Source: Symsagittifera roscoffensis
Taxonomy: Eukaryota; Xenacoelomorpha; Acoela; Convolutidae
Reading direction: 5' to 3'
Assembly: GCF_963678635.1 (NCBI RefSeq)
Contig: NC_087062.1
Location: 98,015,705-98,075,704 of the forward strand
Length of the DNA: 60,000 nt
Made by a program: the position numbers and the translations under genes. Positions within the stretch are counted from its first letter, which is position 1. Every line of letters starts with the position of its first letter. Below the pieces are notes generated by a model. The model saw only the letters and a program-made list of their open reading frames with translations, searched no databases and was not told the origin of the DNA. Of the stretch, positions 44,401-55,239 are shown piece by piece.

Positions 44401-47400
44401 CCGTACACTTACCAACATTAACCACTGGACTTTGCAGGCCTACATTACTATCACAAAAACTAGCACTAGGGCTAATAAAGCAGCTACAGATGCTATTAAA
44501 TTGCTGGCAGCAAAAGTGCCACCAAATAAAAATGAAACTTTTGCTGATCAGGAATCTAACCTCCACTAAAGATTAGGCGCTTCACTTCCTCGCATCTGCA
44601 TCAAGTTCGCTTGAAAATATACTAACACTAGCCAGGAATAAAAACAGCTACAAGTTCTACTCTTGTAAAAAAAAATAACACATTCCACAAACTTCTCAAG
44701 TGTAATAACTGCGGCAACAAAAAAGCTGCCATTCTGATATAAAAAAAAACAATCTACTTCTCAAGAAGGCGGTAAAATCAAAAAACTGATTCGATTCTGA
44801 ATGGATTTAGTTAATTACAAGAAAAAAAAAATAACCCAATTTAATAACCCTTGATAAAGGCAAATGTAGCGCAGGCTAGAAGCTGATTTCGCAAAAACGT
44901 ACCAGAAAACGGAAAAAAGAAGCGCTAAATAGTCCAAAAAAGAAAAAAAGGTAAAAACTAATAAAAGTTCTGACATTTGCCGGAATCGAACACCCGACCT
45001 CACGATTGAACGTCGCATGCTCTAGCTTCTGCGTCATGTGCGTCTATTAGCATCAAAAAGCGGCCACCAATAAACCAAATACAAAAACATGATGCTAATG
45101 CGACAAAAATCAACCATATATAATGCTGTAGAAAAGACAGATATATATAAGGTAAAAAACAATTTCGTAATATGACACTGAGCTGCGCTTGTGTAAATAT
45201 TGCTTGCTTCGAAGCTCGTAATTTTCTCCGGCCATGAAACTCAAATTAATTGTGTTTGAAATTCAGCTTTGCTTGGCTTAATTTTTTGCTAGTAAATTTA
45301 CTAACCGATATTTGTAAAGGCGAACGATGAAACCTGAGATGGACGCAGGGGGTAGACCCATTTGAGGTAGAACAAATGGTCCTCTATTTGCTCCTGAGTG
45401 TGTTTACAGCGAGAAACATGGTTGGGGAGTTGGACATTGTTGTTCAAAGGAGTGGATTCTCGTTTCACTATGTTTAGACACTCCAGTATGCTGCATAAGT
45501 CGAATATACGCCTCTTTAACTTGCCTAAAAAGCAACGTTTTCCCATTTAAACCAGATGGTGATGCCAAATGCACCAAAGTATAGCAATAGCGACTGTTTT
45601 ATAAATTGGGATTATGGATGATTCCACGTCGTCACGTGATTTTGTATGATATCAAAGCATCTTAACTCTTGCTTAAAATTCTAAAGATATTTTCCTGATA
45701 AAATTGGCGTCGGAAAAAACAACTTGATTTCTTCACTATACACGCAGCAATCAAACAGATTTTCTAAACTTGAACAATCAAAATAGCAAAAAAAAAAAAC
45801 AATTTAAAGAACAAATTCATATAAAACAATAAGAACAAATTTATAATAAAAATCGAGCGCTTTTTGTGTCTCAAAAGCACATTTTTTCAACAATGAGCCA
45901 AAAACGCTATTGTGAAGAGTATCGTTTAAATTTGAATCACTAAAAAAAATTTTGCTATGTGAAATGAATAAAGAAAAACTTAACAAGTTGAAAACAACTC
46001 AATCTTTCAATTTTACAGAACACTTAAAATTTTTCTGCAATATTCATCAATCAATTCTCTATCATACATATAAACCATAAAAGCGCATTTGAAAATCTCA
46101 TACACAGAGACAAAGTACAGGAGCTTCGCTTCACTTGCGATACCACATAAAAATAGCATTGCACACTAGCAGACAGGAAAGGAGAGCCAATAAGTCCACG
46201 GAAAATGGAAAAAATTTCGAAAAAAACCACAACTAAAAAGATCAAAATGATGTCTGGAATAATGATATATTTGCAAAAAACAGGTCCCGAAACAAATTGA
46301 AAATTCAAAAGCAATTATCGAGCGAACTTAAAATTGCTGTCATGAAAAACTTTCAAGTATAAATTATATTCTGAATTTTATAACGTTTTGTACGATCCAG
46401 AAGAAAGCATATAAATTATAAATCCCTCGAAACGACACAAAATTCGGTTAGTAAGCCAATAAATTATAAGCCGAAATCATTTGGGCCAAAAAGTTTTTTA
46501 AGCGGAAAAAAACAGAAACAGGAAAATATACTAAGTCAAAGTTATTAGAATTACAAATTGCAAGAGTAAATAAAAACATAAAAAGCAACTATAATGAAAC
46601 TGCATACAGCAAAAAAAATGACACATGGAAACTACGCCGACAAAATATAAGTAGACAAACATGAAGAAAAAAAATTTTTTGAAACGAAATATTTCCTGTT
46701 TGAAAAAAAAAATAATTAAAAAAAAACAGGTCCTTATCAGATTCGAAACCAGGACCTTTGCCGTCCCAATTGTATTCGTTACCTCCCGACTAAGTTTGTT
46801 GCAGACGCTTAGAAATTTGAATCGATTATCAACCAAGATACAAAGTGATTCTGTTATACAAGTTGTTAACTCGACAAAAAAAGTCTATATTCCGATTTGA
46901 TAACGCATGGCGTCAACACAGGCGAAGGAATCATCAGTGAATCTCTTGAAGAAATGAGTTTTTTTTCTTGAGAACTATAATTTCAGATCAATAATGATAA
47001 CAGAGCCAATCGAAGATTGGAAATGAGTAAACATAAAAAAAACACTAAATTTGTTGCAAAAATCTCTTTTCGAATTTCAAAGAAAAAACAGATGCCTTTT
47101 AAGCTCTTTGACTTTTTTGAACGATTTATCATTGGCACTTCTTTGATAACATTAACCCAACTTGAGAAAACTGAATCAACAGGTAAAGTTTTTATTCCGC
47201 TGGAAATCTAAAAACTTAATTTTCGACTTTAGTTGGAAAACAAGTAGAGACCGTAATATGACAACACGCTCTGCTTGTGTAAAAAGTAGGATACTTAAAT
47301 TGGGAGGTCAGCCTCTCATCGAATTTCGTCATTTAGTTTGGAAGTCTTGAAACCTTTTCATTCGAATAGGGCACAAAAAAGATACCACGCGTGACCCCTA

Positions 47401-50400
47401 CAAAATGACCTGTAGTAGAATCGGCTTTTTCTCCCACGAGCACACACGAGCATCAACTTTATGGTGTAACTAGAGGTTTTACAGGGTTAAGCCTGGAGAC
47501 CAAAAATGTTTTTCATGGCCTAATTAGGCCGCATGCTAATTTTTGTAACAATCGGTCAATGCAAACAAACATTTTACTTAAAAATGCACGTGCGGGGAGG
47601 AAGAGCCGTGATATCCAGTGGAAAAATTCACACTCTATACGAGTGTGATTACAACAAAAAGTACATAATCGTTTAAAATATAATAGAATGACTTCTGTTT
47701 TGAACAATACATTAAAAACAAGTACCCTAAATAGGATAAATTGAAAAAAAAAAATTACGTAACTACAACACCACCATATTGATGACATTTCATTTAGCCA
47801 GGGACCGATGTACGATTTTTTGACGGGGCATTTTAAAGCTTTTTTTCCCCACAATCTTTATTCAAAAAGATCCATTGAGCCAAAAAGATCCATTACTTGA
47901 ATCAAACATTCTGCGCAACCTGCAAAATTTAGCAGGCTGTACTTCGGCTTTATTCGGTTTCAAATACTACCCTTCGCTCAAGTGAAACAATGAGTACTTA
48001 CACCGTGTTTTTTCATCATCTTTTGTTTTCCACATTGCACAAGAGGCCAAATGCATCGGCAACACCTCCCGCTAAAGCACCACAAAAAAAACCAACATTC
48101 TTGGATTGTGTAAATTATTCGAGAGCCATGATCGTAAAATCTTACATTAGAAGAGAGAAAGAGCATGAGAAGTTTCACACACGCAGCCGCTATAAGGCTT
48201 GTTTTTGGCGAGAAGAAATCTGAAACATTACCAAAAATATTTCAATACTCAAAACAAAAATTTAATACAAAGAATGGGATCTTTTTAACTATCCCCCCTT
48301 TGCTACTTAGTAACGATTTTCCGCCACTATAAAGAGCTAATTCAACGCTAACGCATATGTGAATTTTGTACGCAGCAACGAATCTCCGCCTTTTGAAAAA
48401 AGGGGGATAGTTTAGGAGATCCCAAAGAATGCTCCCATGATTACACATGCAAGTAGGATAAAGTGGTTAGCTAAAGAGAGACCGACACCTTTAGATGATC
48501 TATTTTGGTAACAAGATGACCAATTACAGCACACAGACAATACTTACTTATTATTTCCACGCTGCAAAATCACCATTTATATTCACTGATTAATTATCAA
48601 ATTGATCGCAATAAAAATGTTTTTGAAGGCTCCACATTTTGCTTATGAAAAATTGAAAAATGATCACTAAAGTGAAATATTTGCAGAAACATGAAAAATT
48701 TTGAAAAAATTCACAGATCATTAAATCGAAATATTTGCAGAAACTTACTAGCGAATGGGTTATTCGCGTCCTTGACATGGCAGTAGTTGACTCCATCCGG
48801 CGAGATCAAAGACTCCAATTTGGCTCCGATCTGAAACTCCTCGCCTAAAGACTAAAATACAAAAAAAATTCGAAAAATCTATTTCTTCCATATCAAATTA
48901 TGTTTTGCTTTCTTTACTTTGAAGTAACACATGACATCTGCTAAGTTCGCCCCATGCATCCATGAAAAAGAACTTCTCCCGTCTCTCTCCATCATTCCGA
49001 GCGACAGCAACACAGACACGATGTTGTAAATGTTTTTCACCGGAACACCTAAAACACAAGCTCTCACTCTATTTCATGCACACATTTTGAGTATGAATAT
49101 GAAGTTTACCTAAATATCTTATGTCAGACAGCGTAAAAAACATTTCTTGCAAGTGGAAAACATTTTCTAAACAGAAGTCACGGAGATCTTGAAAACCTCT
49201 GATCAAACTCTAACAAACAGATGAAAACATTTACAAACAAGAACTTCATAAAACACGAATTGATCAATGTTTTAGACTAAAATCGCTAATTGAGGCAGGA
49301 GAATCCGATTTTTGAAAATGTCTTATCTAAAATATGACACATGTTAAAACCCTGCACGCACTTCAAAGAAAACAAAAAAAGACTTAAATGGCATATGAAA
49401 ATTTTTTGAAACCTTAACTTTGGCAAGACCAAGTCTAGAGCCCCAAAAATGCGCCTGAGCGTTAAATCTACAGCTTCAATTCTTCCAACGCATCAATTTG
49501 CTCAACTAATTAATGAACATAGCCAAAAGACAGTTGGAAAAGAGTCAATGAACGCAAAGAAACAAAAAAATTGATTTGTAACATCCTGGATCATTCGGAA
49601 AATTTTTACTCTGTTGAGAAAGCTGAAAACCAAAATCCACATTAAAACTGCTAAAATCAAATTTGAGCCTGAACAAATTTTTCAATTTTCCTGCAAAAAA
49701 TCATCGAGACCTATATAAGAGTCTTCACTACGTTCATCCACTCTTTAAAAATGAGGCTCTAGCATAACAACCGCAAACAGTTTTCAACTTATAAGAAAAT
49801 ACCGTCCTATTGCAGCCAGAGGACAAAGAAAGGCGCATACACGATAGTCTGAAATTATGACTTCAACCAGAGCGGTTATGATAGCTAGCTGTCTCTTTTT
49901 TGATTCGTGGGATCATTCAAAACAAATTATTTCGTAGCAATTCCTGTTTAGGACCATGTGAACGTTATCTGAATGACGGCACGTACTAACAACGATAGCC
50001 GGCTTCGCTTATTGAAAATTACTTTTTGAACAATCCCACAGCTTTCAAGATTTAAAAAAAAATGAGAATCTTTTGCATTTAACCAAACACCTCAGACTTT
50101 CTTGATAAGCGACTATAACTAACACAGATTCACAGCAAACCCCTGAGTAATTTTGAATAAAAAGAAAACTTAAGGCTTTTTATCATCAAATGTTTTGGTA
50201 CCTTATCAAATCAACAAAAGCAGGTTAGTGAGAAGAGCTTATCCTAAAATTTGGCCAGTGGTCAAATAAAAAACTTAGAACAAAATTTCAAAAAAAAGAC
50301 AAGCAATTGCCACAGAAAAGAACTCTGAAAACCTATGAAACCAACCCAATTACATCAAGAATTATAAATTATCAAAATTCTTCGCAACGGTAAAAAAAAA

Positions 50401-53400
50401 AGCTAGATCACAACAAAAAAACGCCAACAATAGAAGAAAAATCCTCCAACAGAGAAAATTACAAAAAAACCAGCCAGAAAGAACCACACTCCTGGATCTC
50501 GTGAAGAACTTGCCACCACATTCCTTAGCAGACAAAACAGTCGAGTCAATCTTGCAAAAAAATATCTGGAAATATATCAATTTATTTTTAACATAGAAAC
50601 AATACATTAAGTCATCAACTTCAATCAATTTCAAATAAAACTGCTCAAACCTAAAACACACTTTACTAATTAAATTTTAAACTAATTTCACTCACTTTTT
50701 TGAACAAAAAAAAATCAGAAACCATGCATGCGAAAAAAACTGAAAATTTTTTGCTAAAAAATTCCAGCAGAAAAAAAAACGTTTTATTTCTAACAGAAAA
50801 CTTTGGCATCTATAAAAACCAAAAAACCATGAATTATATTTACCCTCATGAAAATGAAGAAAAAAAAGTACTTCAAAAATCTATCAAACAAACAAAAATT
50901 GGGTCGAAATCAATATAGCGAAAAAAAATCAACCGACAACTAAAAAAAAACAATTATCAATTCAGTCGTTGAATACAGCTGTTGAATTACAGCTGTTAGA
51001 AGCGCAAGTTGGATAGAAATCATTTGGAGATGACCACAAATTTCAGTAATCCAGTGGACAAAGTTGTTTACGGGAAAAAAAGTGTAGTACCCGTTGTAAT
51101 ACCCTTGCTTATCGCAAGGAAAATAAAAGTCTTTCTTTTTGAATTTACGACAACTTAACTGCTAACAACAAAATAAAAATTTTTGAATGATCACTTTTTT
51201 GTTAAATTTCCAAGTGCCCTGCCTTTTAGGTCGCGGGAGCCTCGGGTCAGGTTGTGACTACACGACTGACTAAGACTAAGACAAGGGATACACTAAATAA
51301 TCTTATCCCGCAAGGGGCTGCTAAGTACTTCTCATTTTGTCATACTGAAGACTACTCATAAATCCACTTCGTTTTTATTTTCATGAAAATTTTTCTATGA
51401 ATTTATATACCCTCATTAAAGCAGGATGTTATTTTTTGCTATGATAAAAATACGTTTCACAGCTTTTTCACATGTTTAGTTGTTAAAGCGCATTGCTTCT
51501 TTCCGACCATAGTCTTAAAAAAACAAGTTTTTCAAATTATTGTCGTTTTTTTTTTCGGCGTGTTGTGATAAAAGGAGTTGAACAGAAAACTGAGGATTGA
51601 GTATATCCGACAGCCATACTGAAAACAGCAAATTGAAAAACAATTTTTTTAAAAAAAATTACTAGAATAACGAAAAAAAAAATTAAAAAAAGGTTCGCAA
51701 ATTTTTTCAGTTTCCAGCAGTTTTTTGAAAACATTGATTCCAAAAAGGCGCTTAAACACTTCCAAACCGGTTTTTCTCGACACTGGGAAAATTTTCTTGA
51801 AATTTTTTAATGTGGTTTGAATCACGACTGATATATCACTCAACCCAGAGCGGTGATTATTTGTGGCACCTAATTTTTGCGTGAAAAACAAAAAAATTAA
51901 AACACCCGAATACATAATTCTCCCCCATTTTCAATGTCGGGACAACAACAAAAACAATAAAAAAAAATCTGTTTCGATATGACGGCGGAAGTCTCTAGCA
52001 ATCTCCGACAGCCGAAAAACCAAAACGCTAAGCTGAAGCTTCAACTTTAAGCAGAGGCGAAGCTGCTCTTCGCAAACACTATCGAGAACAAAAAAGCAGC
52101 TCAATAAAGTTCAATAAGAAAAAGTAGAAATTAGCCTCGATAGATTATGAGTCTCACATACACTAACCATTCAGCCACGAACGCTTAATATATCTCAAAC
52201 AAATATAGCAGAGAACAGATGCCATGAAATTTCAAAAACTACAGATCGTGATTATAGCAGAATTGCCACCAAATTAGTGAACAATTTTAATGAACACTTT
52301 GATTTGCGCGTCAGGTTGGAAAAAAGAAGGTGCGTAATAATACACTAACGCTGTTAACCTGGCTAGTGTAAAAAAAAAAGTTGAAAAAACGCAGAAAGTT
52401 CCGACCAGATTCCTAACAAACTAAAAAAAAAACTTATTTTTACAACAAAATTTGGCCAATGATCAGATTAAAAAATTAAAAATATCAATGCGGTAAAAAT
52501 GAGTGACCTAGGGCTCAAGAACAGTATACGAGCAACGACTGTGTTCTCATTCTCGACCACCATTCTACGCAATATGTAACAACCAACACCCTATACTTTT
52601 CCAAAACATTCTTGGACATCAAATTATGTAAGGATCGATTTAAAGTGTGTTATTTGCAGAGTTATTCCTAAAAAACTAAACTTTTTTTCTTCAAATTAGT
52701 GTCGCTTTTATGTGCGATGAGAGAACAATACGACCTGATAGAACTTTAATAAGTTTGACCTAATCAAAAACAGTCGTGTTCAAAAAATGAAAAATAAACA
52801 TGAAAGTCGAAAACATTTTTCTTTAGATTTTCGGATTTTTTCTGTTGAACAATTCTTTGATTCTTTAACAACGTTTTAGTGCCAATAAAGCGCTAAATGA
52901 AAATAAGTTTTTCATTTTATAATTGATACTCTTTAGTCTTATTTGAGCGAGTTGGTCTTTACAAGGCCTACCCGCTCGCTTCCCCGCTCGAAATTAAACT
53001 TCAACTCAAAAACTTCAAACCGGTTTTTCTCGGCAGTAGAACAACTTGAGAAAATTTATCACGACCGAAAGGGCTTTACTACGATATATCACTCGAAAAA
53101 TTCTGATTTAACAGGGATTTCAAAAAACAGGGATTCACGGGGAAAACAAAAAAGCCATAACAGTCGAACAAAAAGTTCCTCCTCATTTTCACTTGTTAGA
53201 ACAGAAATAAATTTCAATTTTATTTAACTATGATTGAAAATTAATGATCTTTCCGCTGATGATACTCAGATGATTCTATTATTGATCATCTCTCATTCAC
53301 TCTTTCTTATATTTCCGACCAGTTGTCTGTCAATCAACTGTCAGTTGAAACAATCCTGCCGTTCAACTACACAGCCAGCTCACCTAGATGTTGTAGAATA

Positions 53401-54596
53401 AGTTGTAAAATATCAAACCTAATTTTTGTGCCAGCTCTTCATTAGTCATTGCTGCTCGTCCAAGCCTCGTTTCCTCGTCGCAGACATAGATAATGCTTGA
53501 AAATCAAAAACTTTGCTTCAAAGATTTCTCCAATTTGAGTTATAGTTTTTTAACCAGAAGCTATTGTTATTATTAGTTTAAATTTGGACGAAAAACAATC
53601 AAATTTATTTTTCGGTCTAAACATAGCAATAGCTAGGTCTTTCCCATTAAAACCCCCTCCTCAAGTAAAATATAGCCCTCTCGTTAAAATAAAACAAAAA
53701 AACGCCATTTTACATGTTTTTGCCATTATAACACTTTCCGGTCTTTTCCATTATAGCCCCCCAAAATAGTTAAAAGACAGTGTAGGGGCTTTACTTTTTA
53801 TTGATTTAGCAATGAAAAGACTTCATTTTAATCCAGTTTTTTTTGGGAGTGTTTCTAGTTTGTTTTCCAGCAGGTTGGTTAGGTTTCCAGTAAATTGGAG
53901 ATATTCATTTATTTTATTCGTCAATTTAAAATGAAACCTTTCCAAAAAACGCGTTCAATCATGTGATATTCTCAAATTCAGCACTCATGAAATTGTTTCA
54001 CATCCCTAGAAAACTTACTGAAATAAGTGGCGGATGGTACCTTTAGACCCATAAGTAACCGTTAAGAATTTCCAAACTATTGTGATTTTCGAAAAAAGAA
54101 AAAGATATAACTAGTTTCAGAGTACGAGGGAAAATGAAAGGAGCGATAAGTGAAAACGATCGCTTTTTCTGACAAATTGCTTCTGCAATAAAAGTTAATA
54201 GGTAATTATTTTTGCCCTTCAGTACAAGTAAAACAAAATAAGTCAGTTTAGTCTCTAGTTTAGTACCATCTAGGTAAATTCTCGCAACCTAGCACGCATC
54301 ACATTATTAGTTTTTATCCAAATGTTTATTCTATAATACCGTTTCGTTAAGACTTTGACGCTGCCTTGGTCGTTTTCGGTTTTCAGTATTTGTCGAAGCG
54401 ATTTTCGATCTGGAAAAGCTTTGTCTCCATACAAAGCTAACAACTCTGGTTTCACAAAACAGCCCTGACATTCTTCGTCCCCGAGAACAGTCTGATCGCC
54501 CGTGTGTTCTATTGACTCGAAATCTTCAATGCTCGAGTTTTCCTGATCAAACTCGTCGAAACGTTCATTTTCGCGAATGCCTTTAGGGATGCTCAT
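39902..54596 (-). CDS. E2F7/8: atypical E2F transcription factor (E2F7/8-like), eight exons
   Basis: Seven exons join in phase: 49209-49110, 49048-48918, 48851-48749, 48219-48146, 48071-48002, 45524-45306, 41454-39902. A likely first coding exon (54596-54340) gives 831 aa in total if joined to 49198, close to vertebrate E2F7/8. There are two winged-helix E2F domains. The first includes 'KNIYNIVSVLLSLGMMERDG' and 'FSWMHGANLADVM'; the second includes 'KLKRRIFDLCSILECLNIVK' and 'YLKWVY'. Two such domains in one chain, without the dimerisation and Rb-binding regions, define E2F7/8, nuclear repressors of E2F cell-cycle targets (family knowledge). The 500-residue tail has no known domain but a basic 'KKRCIKRK' nuclear signal. 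Divergence is high, so whether it acts as a repressor is inferred. Confidence 0.78.
41780..42180 (+). repeat. TATA-module repeat, copy 2
   Basis: Order of landmarks: gttcgatagtggagtttgcc, cgaaaaagtaaaattgag, cgccacctatataagagtct, gaactacgtcgacc, ggactttgcaggcc-like. Intronic in the E2F gene, opposite strand. Confidence 0.75.
42629..42702 (-). pseudogene. tRNA-like module, unit 1
   Basis: Minus strand: A-box region tgacgcagaagctagagcat, anticodon-like arm tgcgacgttcaatcttg (loop cgttcaa, reading TTC, with G at position 33), V-region aggtc, B-box relic gtgctagattcc. Acceptor and T stems do not pair. Layout is that of tRNA-Lys/Glu-type heads of SINEs. Confidence 0.5.
42850..43250 (+). repeat. 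TATA-module repeat, copy 3
   Basis: Closest to copy 2: cgccacctatataagagtct, gaactacgtcgacc and the following ggactttgcaggcc. Also shares the downstream tctatatagcgtatgcggtt with copy 2. Confidence 0.75.
43963..44036 (-). pseudogene. tRNA-like module, unit 2
   Basis: As unit 1 but with better B box (gtgttcgattcc) and loop cgttgaa (TTG). The single-base anticodon difference from units 1 and 3 argues against selection on decoding. Confidence 0.5.
44195..44450 (+). repeat. TATA-module repeat, copy 4
   Basis: gttcgatagtggagtttgcc, then caccacctatataagagtct and gaaatacgtcgacc. Truncated after ggactttgcaggcc relative to copies 2 and 3. Confidence 0.7.
44972..45045 (-). pseudogene. tRNA-like module, unit 3
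   Basis: Best-paired anticodon stem of the three (tgcga/tcgtg) around loop cgttcaa (TTC, again G33). B box gtgttcgattcc good. T stem and acceptor still unpaired. Confidence 0.5.
45306..45524 (-). CDS. E2F7/8: E2F7/8-like exon: second DNA-binding domain, recognition half
   Basis: Acceptor cgttgctttttag|gc, donor atatcg|gttag. 219 nt, phase 1 to phase 1. Encodes 'KLKRRIFDLCSILECLNIVK', holding the Arg-Arg-x-(Tyr/Phe)-Asp recognition-helix motif, a long insert, then 'YLKWVYPL', matching the final strand of the E2F fold. Confidence 0.82.
46729..46808 (-). pseudogene. weak tRNA-like sequence
   Basis: Minus strand has ttagtcgggaggtaac (A-box-like) and ctggtttcgaatctg (B-box-like) with an oligo-T run behind. 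No acceptor or T-stem pairing. Confidence 0.3.
47423..47607 (+). mobile_element. MITE, family B, intronic copy
   Basis: Starts ggctttttctcccac and ends ggggaggaagagcc. Core tttatggtgtaactagaggt matches the family. Between E2F exons at 45.5 and 48.0 kb. No clean duplication. Confidence 0.65.
48002..48071 (-). CDS. E2F7/8: E2F7/8-like exon: second DNA-binding domain, short middle exon
   Basis: 70 nt between acceptor ggtgctttag|cgg and strong donor acggt|gtaagt, phase 0 to phase 1. Encodes 'REVLPMHLASCAMWKTKDDE' and 'KTR', the helix and linker that E2F folds have before the RRxYD helix. The single base at its end completes a Cys codon with the next exon. Confidence 0.72.
48146..48219 (-). CDS. 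E2F7/8: E2F7/8-like exon: start of second DNA-binding domain
   Basis: 74 nt, acceptor aatgtttcag|at, donor tctaat|gtaaga, phase 1 to 0. Encodes 'FFSPKTSLIAAACVKLLMLF' plus 'LSSN', matching the first helix of the second E2F7/8 domain (Lys-x-Ser-Leu followed by a hydrophobic helix). Confidence 0.75.
48277..48423 (+). mobile_element. hAT-like MITE, family A, copy 3
   Basis: Starts ggatctttttaactatcccc, ends ggggatagtttaggagatcc. The 8-bp word aaagaatg flanks it (48269-48276 and 48424-48431, with one extra C at the right junction). Sits in the 529-bp E2F intron between 48219 and 48749. Confidence 0.85.
48749..48851 (-). CDS. E2F7/8: E2F7/8-like exon: linker between the two domains
   Basis: 103 nt, acceptor ttgtattttag|tct, donor ttcgcta|gtaagt, phase 0 to 1. 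Encodes 'SLGEEFQIGAKLESLISPDG' and 'VNYCHVKDANNPFA'. Follows directly on the end of domain 1. Confidence 0.72.
48918..49048 (-). CDS. E2F7/8: E2F7/8-like exon: first DNA-binding domain, recognition half
   Basis: 131 nt, acceptor tgttttag|gtgttcc, donor ttcaaa|gtaaag, phase 1 to 0. 'VPVKNIYNIVSVLLSLGMME' then 'RDGRSSFSWMHGANLADVMC' match helix 3, the beta wing and the W-x-H-G-x-x-N-L end typical of E2F7/8 domain 1. The two Arg of RRxYD are replaced by Lys-Asn and the Asp by Asn. Confidence 0.82.
49110..49209 (-). CDS. E2F7/8: E2F7/8-like exon: start of first DNA-binding domain
   Basis: 100 nt ending phase 1 at donor ttag|gtaaac; acceptor tttgttag at 49210. Encodes 'SLIRGFQDLRDFCLENVFHL' and 'QEMFFTLSDIRYLG', helices 1 and 2 of the domain. 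An alternative acceptor 11 nt inward (exon start 49198) would fit a phase-2 donor from the 54.3-kb exon. Confidence 0.72.
49620..49740 (+). repeat. TATA-module repeat, diverged copy 5
   Basis: atcgagacctatataagagt then cactacgttcatccactc. Nearest to the 39-kb copy in the words after the TATA-like box. Confidence 0.6.
49741..52130. other. large intron sequence; mostly nothing recognised
   Basis: Apart from a family-F repeat at about 51760-51950 (tttttctcgacactggga, gtttgaatcacgactgatat), I see no coding sequence or structured RNA. A patch at 51070-51390 with aataaaagtctttc and gtcgcgggagcctcgggtca looks like a worn LTR, unproven. Confidence 0.35.
52131..52184 (-). pseudogene. tRNA-Met(CAT)-like fragment
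   Basis: Minus strand: gcgttcgtggctgaatggtt then agtgtatgtgagactcataa. Anticodon loop ctcataa reads CAT with the normal T33. The anticodon stem is only three pairs and the T-arm is absent, so it is a 5' tRNA relic. Confidence 0.45.
52185..54339. other. intron sequence; one family-F repeat
   Basis: A family-F copy lies at about 53005-53200 (aaaccggtttttctcgg, ctacgatatatcactcga). Otherwise AT-rich and unrecognised. Confidence 0.35.
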
Positions 54597-54615
54597 GATC
54601 CCGGCTATAACCGCT
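54340..54615 (-). CDS. probable first coding exon of the E2F7/8-like gene
   Basis: Acceptor tttttttcag|agcgg at 54616, ATG at 54596 ('MSIPKGIRENERFDEFDQEN'), open and protein-like through 'CFVKPELLALYGDKAFPDRK' to a possible donor acg|gtatta at 54339. The presence of an acceptor means a 5' UTR exon lies upstream. Joining to 49198 keeps the frame. No domain is seen, so membership in the E2F gene rests on strand, position and phase; further small exons may be missed. Confidence 0.42.
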
Positions 54616-55239
54616 CTGAAAAAAAACCTGTTCTGAATCGAATTCTCGAGGAACAAGAAAAAATCGTTTCATGTTAAAGAAATAAAGAAAAAACTGATCA
54701 CTTGTATATTGTGCTAGTCAGCCATTTACATAAAGGAATTCGGTAAGAGTATCAAAATACTCAATTCTACGCTTAAAAACATTCAGCTTTCCAAATGAAA
54801 ATAGTTTCAAATATTGCCAAATGAAAATAGTTACAAATATTGTGCCAGTCGGTCATATTTGGAAGTTTGACCTTGAGAGAAGCAAAAAACACTTGATTTT
54901 GGAGTGAAATTTAATTTTTCAAAATTTCGAATGGAACCTGTCATGCACGATTTTCTCGCGAGAACTGAAAATCAGAAAAAGAGATCAGAACAATTTCAGA
55001 ACAATTGAGTCGAAAATGCGGGAAAGTCGCAAGAAAAAGCAGTAGGAAATTGCTATTCGCAATTTCCATCACTATAATAATCAAGAGTAGAGCTGTTCCA
55101 TCTGTGACAGAGACGAGAGCATTCCCACGAGTTGGATTATTACGATTGGAATACTATTATTGACTGGACCAGAGTGAACCTTCGGTGGAAAGGTGGACAG
55201 CTAGAGTGTCCCAATGGTTCAAGAGAACTTGCAGTCTAG
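54616..55239. other. no gene seen
   Basis: AT-rich sequence between the E2F 5' region and the LTR element. It could contain the promoter of the E2F gene; no clear element was recognised. Confidence 0.3.

Larger units (their letters stand above)
42281..45140. repeat. tandem duplication array, three units of 1.0-1.3 kb
   Basis: The landmark acacattccacaaacttctc recurs at about 42338, 43671 and 44679. Each unit also has tgataaaggcaaatgtagcg, gtaccagaaaa.ggaaaaa and a tRNA-like module. TATA-module repeats are interleaved. Units 2 and 3 are the most alike, so the last duplication is the youngest. Lies inside the E2F intron between 41454 and 45306. Confidence 0.85.

Noticed and set aside
46051-46314. 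Candidate missing E2F exon
   Set aside because: A peptide like ASEAKLLYF looked tempting, but the 70-nt exon at 48002-48071 fits the phase, splice sites and fold position exactly.
50362-50661. 99-codon minus-strand hydrophobic frame
   Set aside because: Phe/Leu/Ile-rich translation of A-rich plus-strand DNA; no family pattern, typical of AT-rich noise.
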